Shown in pieces: positions 1 to 8,078 of a stretch of DNA of 11,654 nt. The position numbers and the translations under genes are program-made. Below the pieces are notes generated by a model. It had not been told where the DNA came from and searched no databases. It worked only from the letters and a program-made list of their open reading frames with translations. How positions within the stretch are numbered: the stretch's first letter is position 1; every line of letters begins with the position of its first letter. Origin of the DNA: Cokeromyces recurvatus (lineage: Eukaryota > Mucoromycota > Mucoromycetes > Mucorales > Mucoraceae); assembly GCF_025118155.1 (NCBI RefSeq), contig NW_026251449.1, positions 1 to 11,654 of the forward strand, in the 5' to 3' direction.

Positions 1-20
1 CGATCAAAACTGTTCAAATG
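1..20 (+). repeat. Tc1-A left outer terminal repeat (partial)
   Basis: Bases 2-20 match the reverse complement of 1627-1645 exactly. They contain the 15-base core CAAAACTGTTCAAAT that occurs four times in this element. Confidence 0.92.
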
Positions 21-187
21 CTTTCATTTTTTAACTTTGTAACCGAATTATATGCGATAATTGTATAGAAGGATATAGTAAATTATATATTGTCTTAAAG
101 AGAAAATTAATGGCATTCTAATACAAGTGTTCATTAGAAATTAACAGTTTTTATTGGTTTAATATTAGTGTTTAAAAGTGCGGAGTC

Positions 188-204
188 TATTTGAACAGTT
201 TTGC
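188..204 (-). repeat. Tc1-A left inner repeat, inverted relative to outer
   Basis: The reverse complement reads GCAAAACTGTTCAAATA, sharing the full 15-base core with the outer terminal repeat but pointing the opposite way. It is separated from the outer copy by 167 bases. It lies between the element end and the transposase stop, so it is a candidate second transposase-binding site. Confidence 0.85.
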
Positions 205-245
205 ACCCGCCTTCCAAATTTCAATTAGACCACAATGTTGATTTA

Positions 246-1276
246 TTAATAGGATGTCCAGTATCCCTTTGCTTTGATACACTCTTATATACGTCTTGGC
301 ATAGTGTCTATTACTTTTCTACACTCTTCTACAGTGATTACATTATACCAAATATGTACAACGCGCTCGTATAACTCATTCATGCCTTTGGGCGGTGTAT
401 CATACTCATTAAGTCTAATTTTTAATAGTCTCCACATGTTCTCAATTGGATTAAGATCAGGAGATTGCGCTGGCCACTCCATTACTTGATACTCTTGTGC
501 TGCAAGGTAATCCATGACTATATTTGAGGTGTGTTTTGAATCATTATCTTGCTGAAAATGAATTTGATTACGACGCAGACGTAATTTTTCACAGGTAAAG
601 GCAACCATCTTATTAAGATTCTCATCCAAAATGTCTTTGTATAGATAACGATCCATAGTACCATCTATCTTACAAATCCAGCCAACTCCAGCGTACGAGA
701 TAGCGCTCCAAAACAGGAGGCCACCACTACCATGCTTTCTGGTTCCTTGACATGATGTGATTGCAACTGCTCTCCATTACGGATCCAACCCCAGACACGT
801 CCGTCTGAGTTAAAACGATTAACTTTAGTCTCATCCGACCAAATAACTCTTCTCCAATCGTCTAAAGTCCAGTCACGATGAGCCATGCACCATTCAAGTC
901 GCCTTTTTGCATTGGTTTTGCTAATGGCCGGTTTTTTTTGCTTCTCAATTGCACCAAGGCCAGCACCTCTGAAAGTACGGCGAACTGTATGTACACTTGC
1001 ATTGACACCGAGTTCCGTTTTAAGCTCTTGTCGGACTTTTACAGCGTTATCCATACGATTTCTAGTTACTAAACGTACACAGTAACGCTTATCCGCATTT
1101 GATAAGACTTGTGGTCGTCCCCCTTTTCCTTTTTCTCGCTCCGAACAATACTTTTTACCAACATTTGAAACAGTTCCAACACTTACTCCGACATGTTCAG
1201 CCACTTTACGAACTGATTCACCCGATTGAAGAAGAGAAACAATACGATTACGTTGTTCAGATGTAATTCCACGCAT
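246..1276 (-). pseudogene. Tc1-like DD34E transposase, frameshifted and with a nonsense codon
   Basis: The enzyme would bind the terminal repeats and cut and paste the element at TA. ATG at 1276 opens a 203-codon frame. Its N-terminus has a helix-turn-helix around residues 5-43, a GRP AT-hook-like linker near 53, and a second helix-turn-helix around 60-105. The first catalytic Asp is in the WSDET motif (residue 148). The frame then shifts at about 720-733 and continues from 656 to 285. The second part has QQDND (second Asp) and PIEN (Glu) with exactly 34 residues between them, the DD34E signature of Tc1. After the TAA at 285-287 the same frame still reads IKAKG and ends at a further TAA at 246-248. 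That matches the usual C-terminal tail of Tc1 transposases, so the TAA at 285 looks like a second disabling mutation. Family assignment is secure; loss of function is inferred from the two lesions. Confidence 0.93.
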
Positions 1277-1443
1277 ACTTACTAGTTAATTCTCGAATTA
1301 TTACTGATTATGTGGTGTGTTAAGCAAAAAAAGTTTATGGAGCAAAAATTTGAGAATTTTGAACGTTTCCTGTTCGATTATATGCTGTCTGTACCGCGAT
1401 ACCAAATTGTGGTATTGAGTTTTGTGAAGATTACATTTCGGGA

Positions 1444-1460
1444 GCAAAACTGTTCAAATG
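1444..1460 (+). repeat. Tc1-A right inner repeat, inverted relative to outer
   Basis: Reads GCAAAACTGTTCAAATG, the same core as the outer repeat but in opposite orientation, with 166 bases between it and the right outer repeat. The four core copies along the element therefore point right, left, right, left. Confidence 0.88.
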
Positions 1461-1626
1461 TACCCATCAAATTTAAAGCCGAAATACAAAAATTATCGGA
1501 GATTTAATTCGACAAAAAATATTTCATCTGATAGAGCGGAGTTTTACGAGTAAAATGATACTATTTCTGTGGCATAACTCTGATGGTTTGTATGGGAAAA
1601 AATTAAAAATGTCAAATAATGCTAAA

Positions 1627-1652
1627 CATTTGAACAGTTTTGATCCTCACTG
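1627..1652 (-). repeat. Tc1-A right outer terminal repeat
   Basis: A 26-base terminus ending in CACTG, followed by TA at 1653-1654. The inner 19 bases are the exact inverse of bases 2-20. Read inward, it matches the 26-base terminus of Tc1-B at 20 of 26 positions. Confidence 0.92.
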
Positions 1653-1706
1653 TATTATGACTATTTACCTTATTGAATTAAGTTACAAATCTTACAACCA
1701 TGACAG
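1653..1706 (-). repeat. 54-bp repeat, inverted partner of 3451-3504
   Basis: The reverse complement of this stretch matches 3451-3504 at 50 of 54 positions, and all four differences are transitions. The match ends on one side exactly at the TA where Tc1-A inserted and on the other side at the CTGTCATGG sequence. The partner copy continues past its TA without an insertion and so shows the empty target. Confidence 0.85.
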
Positions 1707-1719
1707 CTTTGGCCCATGC

Positions 1720-2237
1720 TTAATGCTTCTTTTTATGCTCAAACTTGAGAAATAGTTTCTTTTTCTTTAAAGCAGCTTTAAAATTCATTGATATCATAAT
1801 CCTGAGACATACTGAATAAATTAAATCATGACCAGTAGAAACCAAATAGCGATGAACATTCATGACATTTAATAACTTCTCTGTTACTAACTTTTTTCTA
1901 ATATAAGAACGACTAGTTGTACCTACCACCGTCCTTCTACCACTAGTTGTAGCATCTCGTTCAGGGAAAAACCTTTTCTTACAGTCATAATTCATACTAA
2001 TCATACTCTTTTTGACACCTGAGATACGTTTCATAATTTCAGAGTATGAACAGCCTGATTGTAAGAGGAATTTGATTTATCATCTTGAGGAAATGGTCGA
2101 ACCATAATAATATGATAACGCGGCATCACCTGTATATATAAGGAATTTAGCATCATAAGAGATAAGAAATATAAAAAGAAGCCATCTTTTTTTCTACATT
2201 GACTATTAAACCAGGATGTTGATATTACATTAATCAT
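1720..2237 (-). pseudogene. Unidentified coding relic, two overlapping frames
   Basis: Two minus-strand open stretches overlap: 2237-2031 (68 codons) and 2034-1720 (104 codons). They join naturally through one frameshift near 2031-2045. The first contains a protein-like segment MPRYHIIMVRPFPQDD. It is preceded by TATATACAG, which could be a 3' splice site, so its first 30 or so residues may be intronic. The second contains ERDATTSGRRTVVGTTSRSY and then a long stretch without stops, ending in a Lys-rich tail coded by A-runs. I do not recognise the family. It is most likely a decayed gene or transposon open frame next to the Tc1-A insertion; chance open frames remain possible. Confidence 0.4.
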
Positions 2238-2568
2238 AGTAGGATATAATAAATGACAATCTAGGAAACATTGTAAGTTCTCAAGCTATTAATTCTTATT
2301 TACAATTTACTCTGAAAAATTATCCAAATGTTCACGTTGATTACCATCTCTAATTTAAAGCAAATTTAGCCTATTATAGTCTTAGTCTTTTATTTTTTAG
2401 AGAAAATAAGGCTACACTATATTCCCATTCAAATACATTTATTCTTACATCCTTATTGATTCCCAATGTATAAGTATACTAATCATTTATCATAAAACAT
2501 CACCACCATTTGTCCGCCTACCGTGTTAGATTATTATTGAGTATTAACTATATTATGTAGAAGCTAAA
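2238..2568. other. Non-coding AT-rich stretch
   Basis: No open frame, repeat or structured signal stands out. A GTAAGT donor-like hexamer lies near 2273 on the plus strand, but no exon around it can be supported. Confidence 0.5.
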
Positions 2569-2578
2569 AAAAAGACGG
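2569..2578 (+). repeat. Left 10-bp flanking direct repeat (candidate target duplication)
   Basis: AAAAAGACGG directly precedes the left inverted repeat. An identical 10-mer follows the right one at 4731-4740. A 9-11 bp duplication is the length known for Mutator-like elements. Confidence 0.7.
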
Positions 2579-2603
2579 CGCTAGCAAAAGATAGGGTCCT
2601 CCA
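2579..2603 (+). repeat. Left terminal inverted repeat of the 2.15-kb element
   Basis: Contains GCAAAAGATAGGGTCCTCCA (2584-2603), the exact inverse of 4704-4723. Compared with the right end, the left end lacks two A bases just outside the perfect core. Confidence 0.85.
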
Positions 2604-3239
2604 ATATATTCCGGACGAACGAAGCAAGCTAGAGCCGTAAAAAAAGGAACATATATAGCTGAGGGTGTCTTCTACAAATGGTCGTTGTCGGAGTTTCAAT
2701 CGGACTGCTAGTTCTTGCTACAAAAATTCTTGAAACTTTTGAATGTTTATAACTCGATGTAAAAAATTTTTTAGACAGTCACACTTACCAATTTAGTAGT
2801 CTATGACAAAGTCAACATGTTTACGAAGTTATAAAAAAAGTTTCGTTAATTTGAACGAGAAATGACATGGTAAAGTTTAGCCTTCTTTGACAGAGCAATT
2901 ATCGATGAAAATAAATAATTTTGGTAGTATTTGATAGCCAACAGTTCTCTCTATCGAAATAATGTGGCTTATAGTTCATTAGAGGATTCTTTTCTTCGAA
3001 ATTCTTAAGTTAAAAATTAACATTAACTTCTTAAGGAATTTGTGAGCTAAATTCAATAGTTTAAGTTTGTAAAAATATATGTACCATCGTCAAATACAAG
3101 TAGATTGCATATTAAACATGTTACAAGTCAAAAAGAGCAAATAAAATGAAAAAAAAATTTTTCTGCTCACTACACAATACATTTATTTTCTTAATCACCC
3201 AGAAATAGTTATATTGTTTAGTTGTTAAGAAGATGGAAA

Positions 3240-3285
3240 CTGACGCTGGAGGTTGTCGGTTCGAACCTTGGTCATCCTCTTTTTT
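3240..3285 (+). pseudogene. tRNA-like relic: T-arm/B-box, acceptor-like 3' end and T-run
   Basis: GGTTCGAACC at 3258-3267 is a good match to the tRNA T-loop and the RNA polymerase III B box. It is preceded by AGGTT-type variable-loop sequence, then followed by TCATCCTC and a run of six T at 3280-3285, the position of a polymerase III terminator. A GTTAAG segment near 3223-3228 could be a remnant D-arm. The T-stem does not pair well (GTCGG against CTTGG), the anticodon stem cannot be folded and no matching 5' acceptor strand is visible. It therefore looks like a degraded tRNA or a tRNA-derived SINE head rather than a working gene. Confidence 0.4.
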
Positions 3286-3450
3286 ATATTTTTTTATTAA
3301 ATTTTTAATGTTTTTAGTTAAAATGAACCAAATAAGTTGTATTGTAATTATGCTTAGATTTATAAGTTTTTTTATATTTATATTTTCTTCTAACAAAAAA
3401 TATTTGAAATAAAAAGTATTTTGAATTATTTTTGTTCATTTTTAATATCA

Positions 3451-3504
3451 CTGTCATGGTTGTAAGATTTATAACTTGATTCAATAAGATAAATGGTCAT
3501 AATA
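3451..3504 (+). repeat. 54-bp repeat, inverted partner of 1653-1706 (empty Tc1 site)
   Basis: Matches the reverse complement of 1653-1706 at 50 of 54 positions, with four transitions. The TA at 3503-3504 corresponds to the Tc1-A target. Here it is uninterrupted and followed by AAATATATAGTG. Confidence 0.85.
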
Positions 3505-4043
3505 AAATATATAGTGTACTTGTACAATAATTCTGTTTATAAACATATTTAATATATTTACCCTTGTATAGAAAAATAATTAATTAATAAAAGTTTTACA
3601 TCTGAGAATATGCTTTCTTCTATTATTGTCTTGCTGAATATAAATTTATATAAATAACTTTATACAAGTTAAACTGGGGTAAACTAAGAATAATACAAAT
3701 ACGCGTAATAATTGATTCTACTCAGAATACACGTATTAGTTATATACAAAATACATGAATCTATATCTATATCTATCATTATAACTTTCAGTAATCATTC
3801 TCTTTATATAATAATATTAATTATCAAATACAATTTGTTATATTCTTATCTGCTTATTGCTCATCATCCTTATCCACAAAATACATAAGTACTCTTATAT
3901 TATTAATACCTAAACGATAAAACAATAAGAATTATAAGTCATTTTTATTTTAATAAACTTATTGAAAATCTCAACGTACTTCTTCTTCTGTCTGTTTTAC
4001 TTTATTTCTCTTTTATTTCTTTTTTTTACATTTTATATTCTAG

Positions 4044-4169
4044 TTATTTAACTTAGCTACACGACAACACGCCGTGGCCGCCCTCAGGAAAGTGTTAAGC
4101 GCTCTACAAGAAGACGTATTGTTAACAAGCATAACAGGGAAGCCTAAATTTTTTATTCCCATCAAGTAG
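4044..4169 (+). other. Exon- or gag-like open stretch inside the 2.15-kb element
   Basis: An island of more balanced composition in very AT-rich DNA. One plus-strand frame is open for 41 codons to TAG at 4167-4169. Its translation is protein-like (QHAVAALRKVLSALQEDV, then a GKPK stretch), with an amphipathic helical look. It has no ATG. It is preceded by about 60 bases of strong pyrimidine bias (about 3978-4030) and then TTCTAG and ACTTAG, which could be 3' splice sites. Two readings are possible: a terminal exon captured by the transposon, or the start of a gag after a decayed LTR that would end at TTACA (4026-4030). Neither can be proved here. Confidence 0.3.
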
Positions 4170-4703
4170 TTCATAAAAAAATAAAAAGCCTTTCATTTTA
4201 AGATTTGTGATATTCTATTTGTGCATTTTTGTAGGTGTTTACTTAGTTTATTTCTGCCCTACAGAAGTTAAATAGTCCTAAATTAAAGTTTATTGCACTT
4301 AGAACAACTAGACACTTACTGAAGTAATGCTGTATAAAAATATTAGATCATCTCACCGAAAGACCCCACTGGTGTAGGTGTCCATGACGTACCCATTTGA
4401 CGATCATTTTTGTTGACTTCTCCGATCATCTTCAAATTTAGTATACTTGTTTATATGCATGAGAAGGACTCATGTTCCAAATTTGACATCGATACCCCTG
4501 AAATTGACCGAGTTATGGTCTCTTAAAATTTCGATTTTTCACTTGACATCAATTTGGCCCTATTTTGGCCATTTTTTGAGGGCCGATTACTCTATGAAAA
4601 ATAATCAGAAACAGTTCAAAAAAATTGCTCTGAGATGTTAAAAAATAGCTCTACCAATATGCCAAGTTTCAAGCTCCGAACGTATCTCAGTCATGAGTAA
4701 TGC

Positions 4704-4730
4704 TGGAGGACCCTATCTTTTGCTTTAGCC
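4704..4730 (-). repeat. Right terminal inverted repeat of the 2.15-kb element
   Basis: Bases 4704-4723 are the exact inverse of 2584-2603. The outer seven bases read inward as GGCTAAA, probably the better preserved terminus. Confidence 0.85.
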
Positions 4731-4740
4731 AAAAAGACGG
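4731..4740 (+). repeat. Right 10-bp flanking direct repeat (candidate target duplication)
   Basis: AAAAAGACGG, identical to 2569-2578, immediately outside the right inverted repeat. Confidence 0.7.
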
Positions 4741-6120
4741 TGGATAGACATATAAAAAAGGTGCAGTGCGCACAACTTCCAATAAACTAAGTTTACAGAT
4801 AAAAAGTTAACAAATGGTAATAATGCTGTATATTATTTATCTAGTCCACAATAAGAAGTTCTATTCTTAAAAATTATGCATGCTACAATTCTTTATTACA
4901 ATTACAAATGAACATTATTTATATATTTTTAATTTATTATCTTATTTAGATACGTTAGCCTACATGTCAGAATTATAACACAAGTATGCTGCTAAGTCAC
5001 TGCATAGGATTGAAACTAACAACGGATGTGTTAGCGATATAAGCATTTCCTTATTGAACATTCAAGAATCAGAGAGCATTTAATTTATTCAACAACGTAG
5101 GTTTATTCATCTGTGATTGTCAAAATAATAGAAGAGTCTAATTCATTCTTAACAGAAAATTACTTTTATATGGCCTTACCATTCTCTCAAATAACTTTAT
5201 TGTAGAGTAAACTTGTGCGTCCGTTGAGATATCTTCATTATAGGGATATTGTATCTAAAGCTGACGAAAACAAATCTATATTTTTTCTTACTATCGTATT
5301 TGTCGGACTTTGAAGATGCAGCGATTCATAAAACTCAAAAACTTTTAGTATACCACCTATGCCCAGGAAACCACCTATGCCGGTTTTCGTGCATTTAAAA
5401 TTACCAGACCTCATTTATAGAAGTATTTGATTAATTTCCATAATATAGTTCAAATAGCAGCTTTGACGAATATTTAACGGCAGTGTAAGTTATTAAAACA
5501 GATATCAAAATACAGCTTATACAAATTGATGCAAATACAGGCAAGACCCGCTGCTTTCGTGTAACCTACTTTGATTTCTCTATGTTTACTACACTAAAAT
5601 ACTACCAAAAACTGACAAAGCACTCAACGATCATCAGTTGTTAGAACAGTAAAAGTGATATGCTATCTATGCTCCTAAGATAGTACATTAACTCAGTATG
5701 ATTATGGTTTCTTCAAACGTTCAGTTTCTCTCTTTTTATCACTTTCTTCAATCCGATAACAAACAGCTTACAACAAATTATACACTAGGTGAAATAACCG
5801 GTGCACAAAAATAATTTTTTTAATTTATTGACTACTGTATTTTTTCTTCCTATATGCAACTTTTTAATTTTTGTTTGCGTCTGTGACCAGATCGACTTTG
5901 CACTTATTTTTTTCCATTTTGCATCTAGTCACTTTTTATTTGCTCTAGTGTTTTTCTGAATTTGCTCTTTTTTTAATTCTATTTTTGCTTTACTTTACTG
6001 CTAAAAAGACGTAAAAATAAAAAAAATCATCAACGTAAAAAAGAACGGAGTAATACAATAAATAAATACAGCTATCTATTACAAGCTAAATAAATATAAT
6101 AAACCTTTTGACAAATTTAT
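4741..6120. other. Long AT-rich stretch without a supportable gene
   Basis: No convincing gene was found. A plus-strand frame from 5489 to 5644 stays open for 51 codons and looks faintly protein-like (IDANTGKTRCFRVTYFDF), but it has no start and is bounded by stops. The opposite strand is also open over part of it. A short tandem motif at 5352-5381 is listed separately. From about 5810 to 6030 the plus strand is dominated by T-runs broken by short TTTGC-type words, which is low complexity. Confidence 0.5.
5352..5381 (+). repeat. Tandem pair of ACCACCTATGCC, period 18
   Basis: The 12-mer ACCACCTATGCC occurs exactly at 5352-5363 and 5370-5381, separated by CAGGAA. No third or inverted copy was found by eye in the window. 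It stands out in composition from its AT-rich surroundings and resembles a paired protein-binding site or the end of an element. Confidence 0.75.
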
Positions 6121-6980
6121 TTAATTGTAGATTGTTATTGTACTCGAAAGCAACGTATGTAAATCACCTGAATCTGGATTATCCAAATCTGACAGATTCA
6201 TATTAGATAAACTAACATTACCATTTTCTGATACGATAAATATACCGTATATCCCGGCTTCATTATCACCGATAGTATAATACTTATTATTTATAACAAG
6301 CACTATAAAATCCAATGTTTGATTCAGATTCGTAAACATTGTATAGCAAAATTTTTTAAGGGACATTGGAAAAGTTCCATTTATACCATAAAAAGCAAAG
6401 AGAGATTCACCACTATTAATCGTTTTATTAATTTCCAGATCTTCATCAAAGTTTGGTTCATATGCATGTTCAAAAAGGACATGTATGGTGGATTAGAATA
6501 TTTTCTATATTGCCCATGTACTCACATGTAAAGCATGATGTTCCTAATGTATTGTACTTCTTTGTAATAATTGCCTTGACGAACATATTCCTTATTGTAG
6601 CAATTTGAGAATGCAGTTGGTGGTAATTTTTGGGAAAGATAAGCCATGTAGTTGTATAGATGTCTGTACCAATCCGTTGATATTCAACCTGATTCCCTTT
6701 ACATTTATCAGTTGCTTTGAGCTTGATTCATACAATAGCACTATTGAATACGGACGAAATGTATTTCCAGGTGGTCTTGCTTAATTTTAAACCAATGAAA
6801 GGCAATATATTTATGTCAGTATAATTGACTACTTGGCATAAAAATGTAAATAAGGTTGGTGAACGAGGCATCCAGAGTTGTTCTATTGTCAGCTCTATAC
6901 ATTCAGAAGAGAGACGTCGAGCCGAAATGCAAACAATTATCCATCGAAGCCTTAAACCAATAAAAAAGTTCCGCTTCATA
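6121..6980 (-). pseudogene. Eroded coding region of unknown family
   Basis: Minus-strand open stretches follow one another in different frames over 860 bp. 6979-6728 is open for 83 codons. 6683-6525 is open for 53 codons and includes WYRHLYNYMAYLSQK and YVRQGNYYKEVQYIRN. 6492-6121 is open for 123 codons, although its first ATG is only at 6366; it begins with an acidic segment (EPNFDEDLE) and ends with SDLDNPDSGDL. The pieces read like protein and would be unusual by chance at this base composition. No consistent GT-AG introns joining them could be found. I take this as one gene broken by several indels, but I recognise no domain. Exons of a real spliced gene are the alternative. Confidence 0.35.
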
Positions 6981-7173
6981 ACATAACGGGTTTGTAATCA
7001 TATTTGTTTAATAATTTTAAATCATCTAGATGTTTGAGTGTATGTAAGGATTTTTTTTATTAAAAAGCTCCTCGTTGTTAGGCATTAAAAAATTTGTAAA
7101 ATGATTTAAATACAAAAAGAAAGAAGTAAAGCAAAATACAGATTTTATATGAAATTTATTAGAAAAAAGAATT

Positions 7174-7594
7174 TTAATCTTTGGTTATTTGTAAGGAACT
7201 AAATTTGTAAAATAGTGCATCCTTTGCTATATCAGGCTGTCTGGTTAATTGAACTGGAGTAACTACGCTACGATTTTTGTCTTTAAATTTTTTAATATGC
7301 CGTGCTGCAGAAGATCTTGAAAAATTACATTTTTTACTTGCTTCAGTGATTGTCATTTTTTTTTATAAAATAGCATTTAAGAAACTCTTCTATCTGGCTA
7401 TCAGAGTAAACCTTGTATTGTCCCCTTTTCTTGTTTGTCAAATGATCATCTTTTGCTGTTCCCCTTTGATTGGATGGTTTATTCTTCGCAGCAGTAGCTT
7501 TAATATCTGATAAATAATCATCGTATTCAGGGCCAAGAATTTCCTTAAGTTTTTTTTCATAATCTTCATCCATTGGATAACTTTTTTTTTTCAA
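7174..7594 (-). pseudogene. HTH transposase-like protein, frameshifted at an A-run and truncated
   Basis: The first part runs from TTG 7594 (first ATG at 7573) to 7343, with an acidic N-terminus and a KKRGQYKVYSDSQ segment opening a helix-turn-helix. The frame breaks at a run of nine A (minus strand). It resumes as MTITEASKKCNFSRSSAARH, completing the helix-turn-helix, down to the stop at 7174. One A fewer would make the two parts continuous. The domain is related to residues 111-158 of the gene at 8079: both have RG.Y..Y...Q, then MT...AS.K and a basic recognition helix. Nothing catalytic remains downstream; the product would end about 35 residues after the HTH. It is probably the DNA-binding front of a transposase relic. 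A sequencing error or true slippage at the homopolymer is also possible. Confidence 0.65.
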
Positions 7595-8078
7595 CTGCCA
7601 AAATTTAAAAGCCTTAACTCTTTAAATAGCATCCAATAAGCAGATTCTGTTAAATTTGTTAGAATTATCCGAAGCATTTCAAACTACACTTGAACAAATT
7701 ATATTTAAGTTACATCAATTTTCCAAATAACTTCTAGTCTTACAACATCGGAATAAAAGTCATACCCGAGTCTCAACATCCCAAGATCCTTAAACTAGAC
7801 TAAGTTTCCAAAATTGATATATTGGGATCTTGAGATATTAAAATTTAACATTTTAAGAACCTGGATCTTGAGCTATAGGTTAATAGCATTGGTCATCCCT
7901 ATTATGATCTTTTTAATCTGATTTTTTTTTGCACAACATGCGTTCCTGAAAATAATAGCGCAGCGTATCTTAGAATTTCATTCTTGCGAAAGCTCGATTC
8001 CTTTTTTATTTAAAAGCATTTGAAGTTATTCAACACTTATTTTTCGTATTTTTTTTAAAAACAAAACAAAAATTTATT
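7595..8078. promoter_or_regulatory. Divergent intergenic region between two HTH genes
   Basis: The region separates two head-to-head relatives and would hold both promoters if either is expressed. It contains GGATCTTGAG twice exactly (7825-7834 and 7863-7872) and an inverted near-copy, CCCAAGATCC, at 7780-7789. The final 40 bases before the ATG at 8079 are T- then A-rich, a common fungal leader composition. No TATA box or transcription start can be assigned. Confidence 0.35.
7825..7872 (+). repeat. Direct 10-mer repeat GGATCTTGAG
   Basis: Exact copies at 7825-7834 and 7863-7872, 38 bases apart from start to start. An inverted relative (9 of 10) lies upstream at 7780-7789. This is a candidate operator for one of the flanking HTH proteins; that role is inference. 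Confidence 0.7.

Larger units (their letters stand above)
1..1652 (-). mobile_element. Tc1-like DNA transposon Tc1-A, left tip outside window
   Basis: A cut-and-paste Tc1/mariner-type element. The right end at 1627-1652 reads outward to CACTG followed by the target dinucleotide TA at 1653-1654, so read inward the terminus is CAGTG, typical of Tc1. Bases 2-20 are the exact inverse of 1627-1645. Base 1 is a mismatch, so about six terminal bases and the left TA lie before the window. The total length would be about 1.66 kb, normal for Tc1. A single minus-strand transposase fills the interior but carries a nonsense codon and a frameshift, so this copy cannot make its own enzyme. Both ends carry an extra inner repeat, listed separately. 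Confidence 0.93.
2579..4730. mobile_element. 2.15-kb non-autonomous TIR element, Mutator-like by TSD length
   Basis: The ends carry a perfect 20-bp inverted repeat, GCAAAAGATAGGGTCCTCCA at 2584-2603 and its inverse at 4704-4723. The outermost bases are related but imperfect (CGCTA on the left, GGCTAAA read inward on the right). Identical 10-mers flank the whole unit. No transposase is encoded, so it would depend on an enzyme made elsewhere. The interior is mostly AT-rich non-coding DNA. It holds the 54-bp repeat at 3451-3504, a tRNA-like relic near 3240-3285 and a short open stretch at 4044-4169. The last 350 bp (about 4355-4703) have a less skewed, non-repetitive composition and no credible protein. 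The superfamily call rests only on duplication length; hAT (8 bp) or an unknown type is possible. Confidence 0.68.

Noticed and set aside
878..1085. Plus-strand frames inside the Tc1-A transposase
   Set aside because: Antisense shadows of the transposase.
3121..3396. 91-codon minus-strand open frame
   Set aside because: Composition is Lys, Asn and Ile from A/T runs, and it crosses the tRNA-like relic on the opposite strand. No coding character.
3761..3777. CTATAT microsatellite
   Set aside because: Fewer than three full units; ordinary low complexity.
4447..4641. 64-codon plus-strand open frame near the right end of the TIR element
   Set aside because: It stops well before the end and matches nothing known to me, and the surrounding sequence shows no codon pattern. 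Treated as chance in subterminal DNA.
4760..4785. GTGCAGTGCGCACAAC as another Tc1 terminus
   Set aside because: It is not preceded by TA and has no inverted inner copy about 165 bases inside. The GTGCGCAC palindrome is short.
5489..5644. 51-codon protein-like plus frame
   Set aside because: It has no ATG at the front and is bounded by stops, and the opposite strand is equally open over part of it. Too weak to list as a gene.
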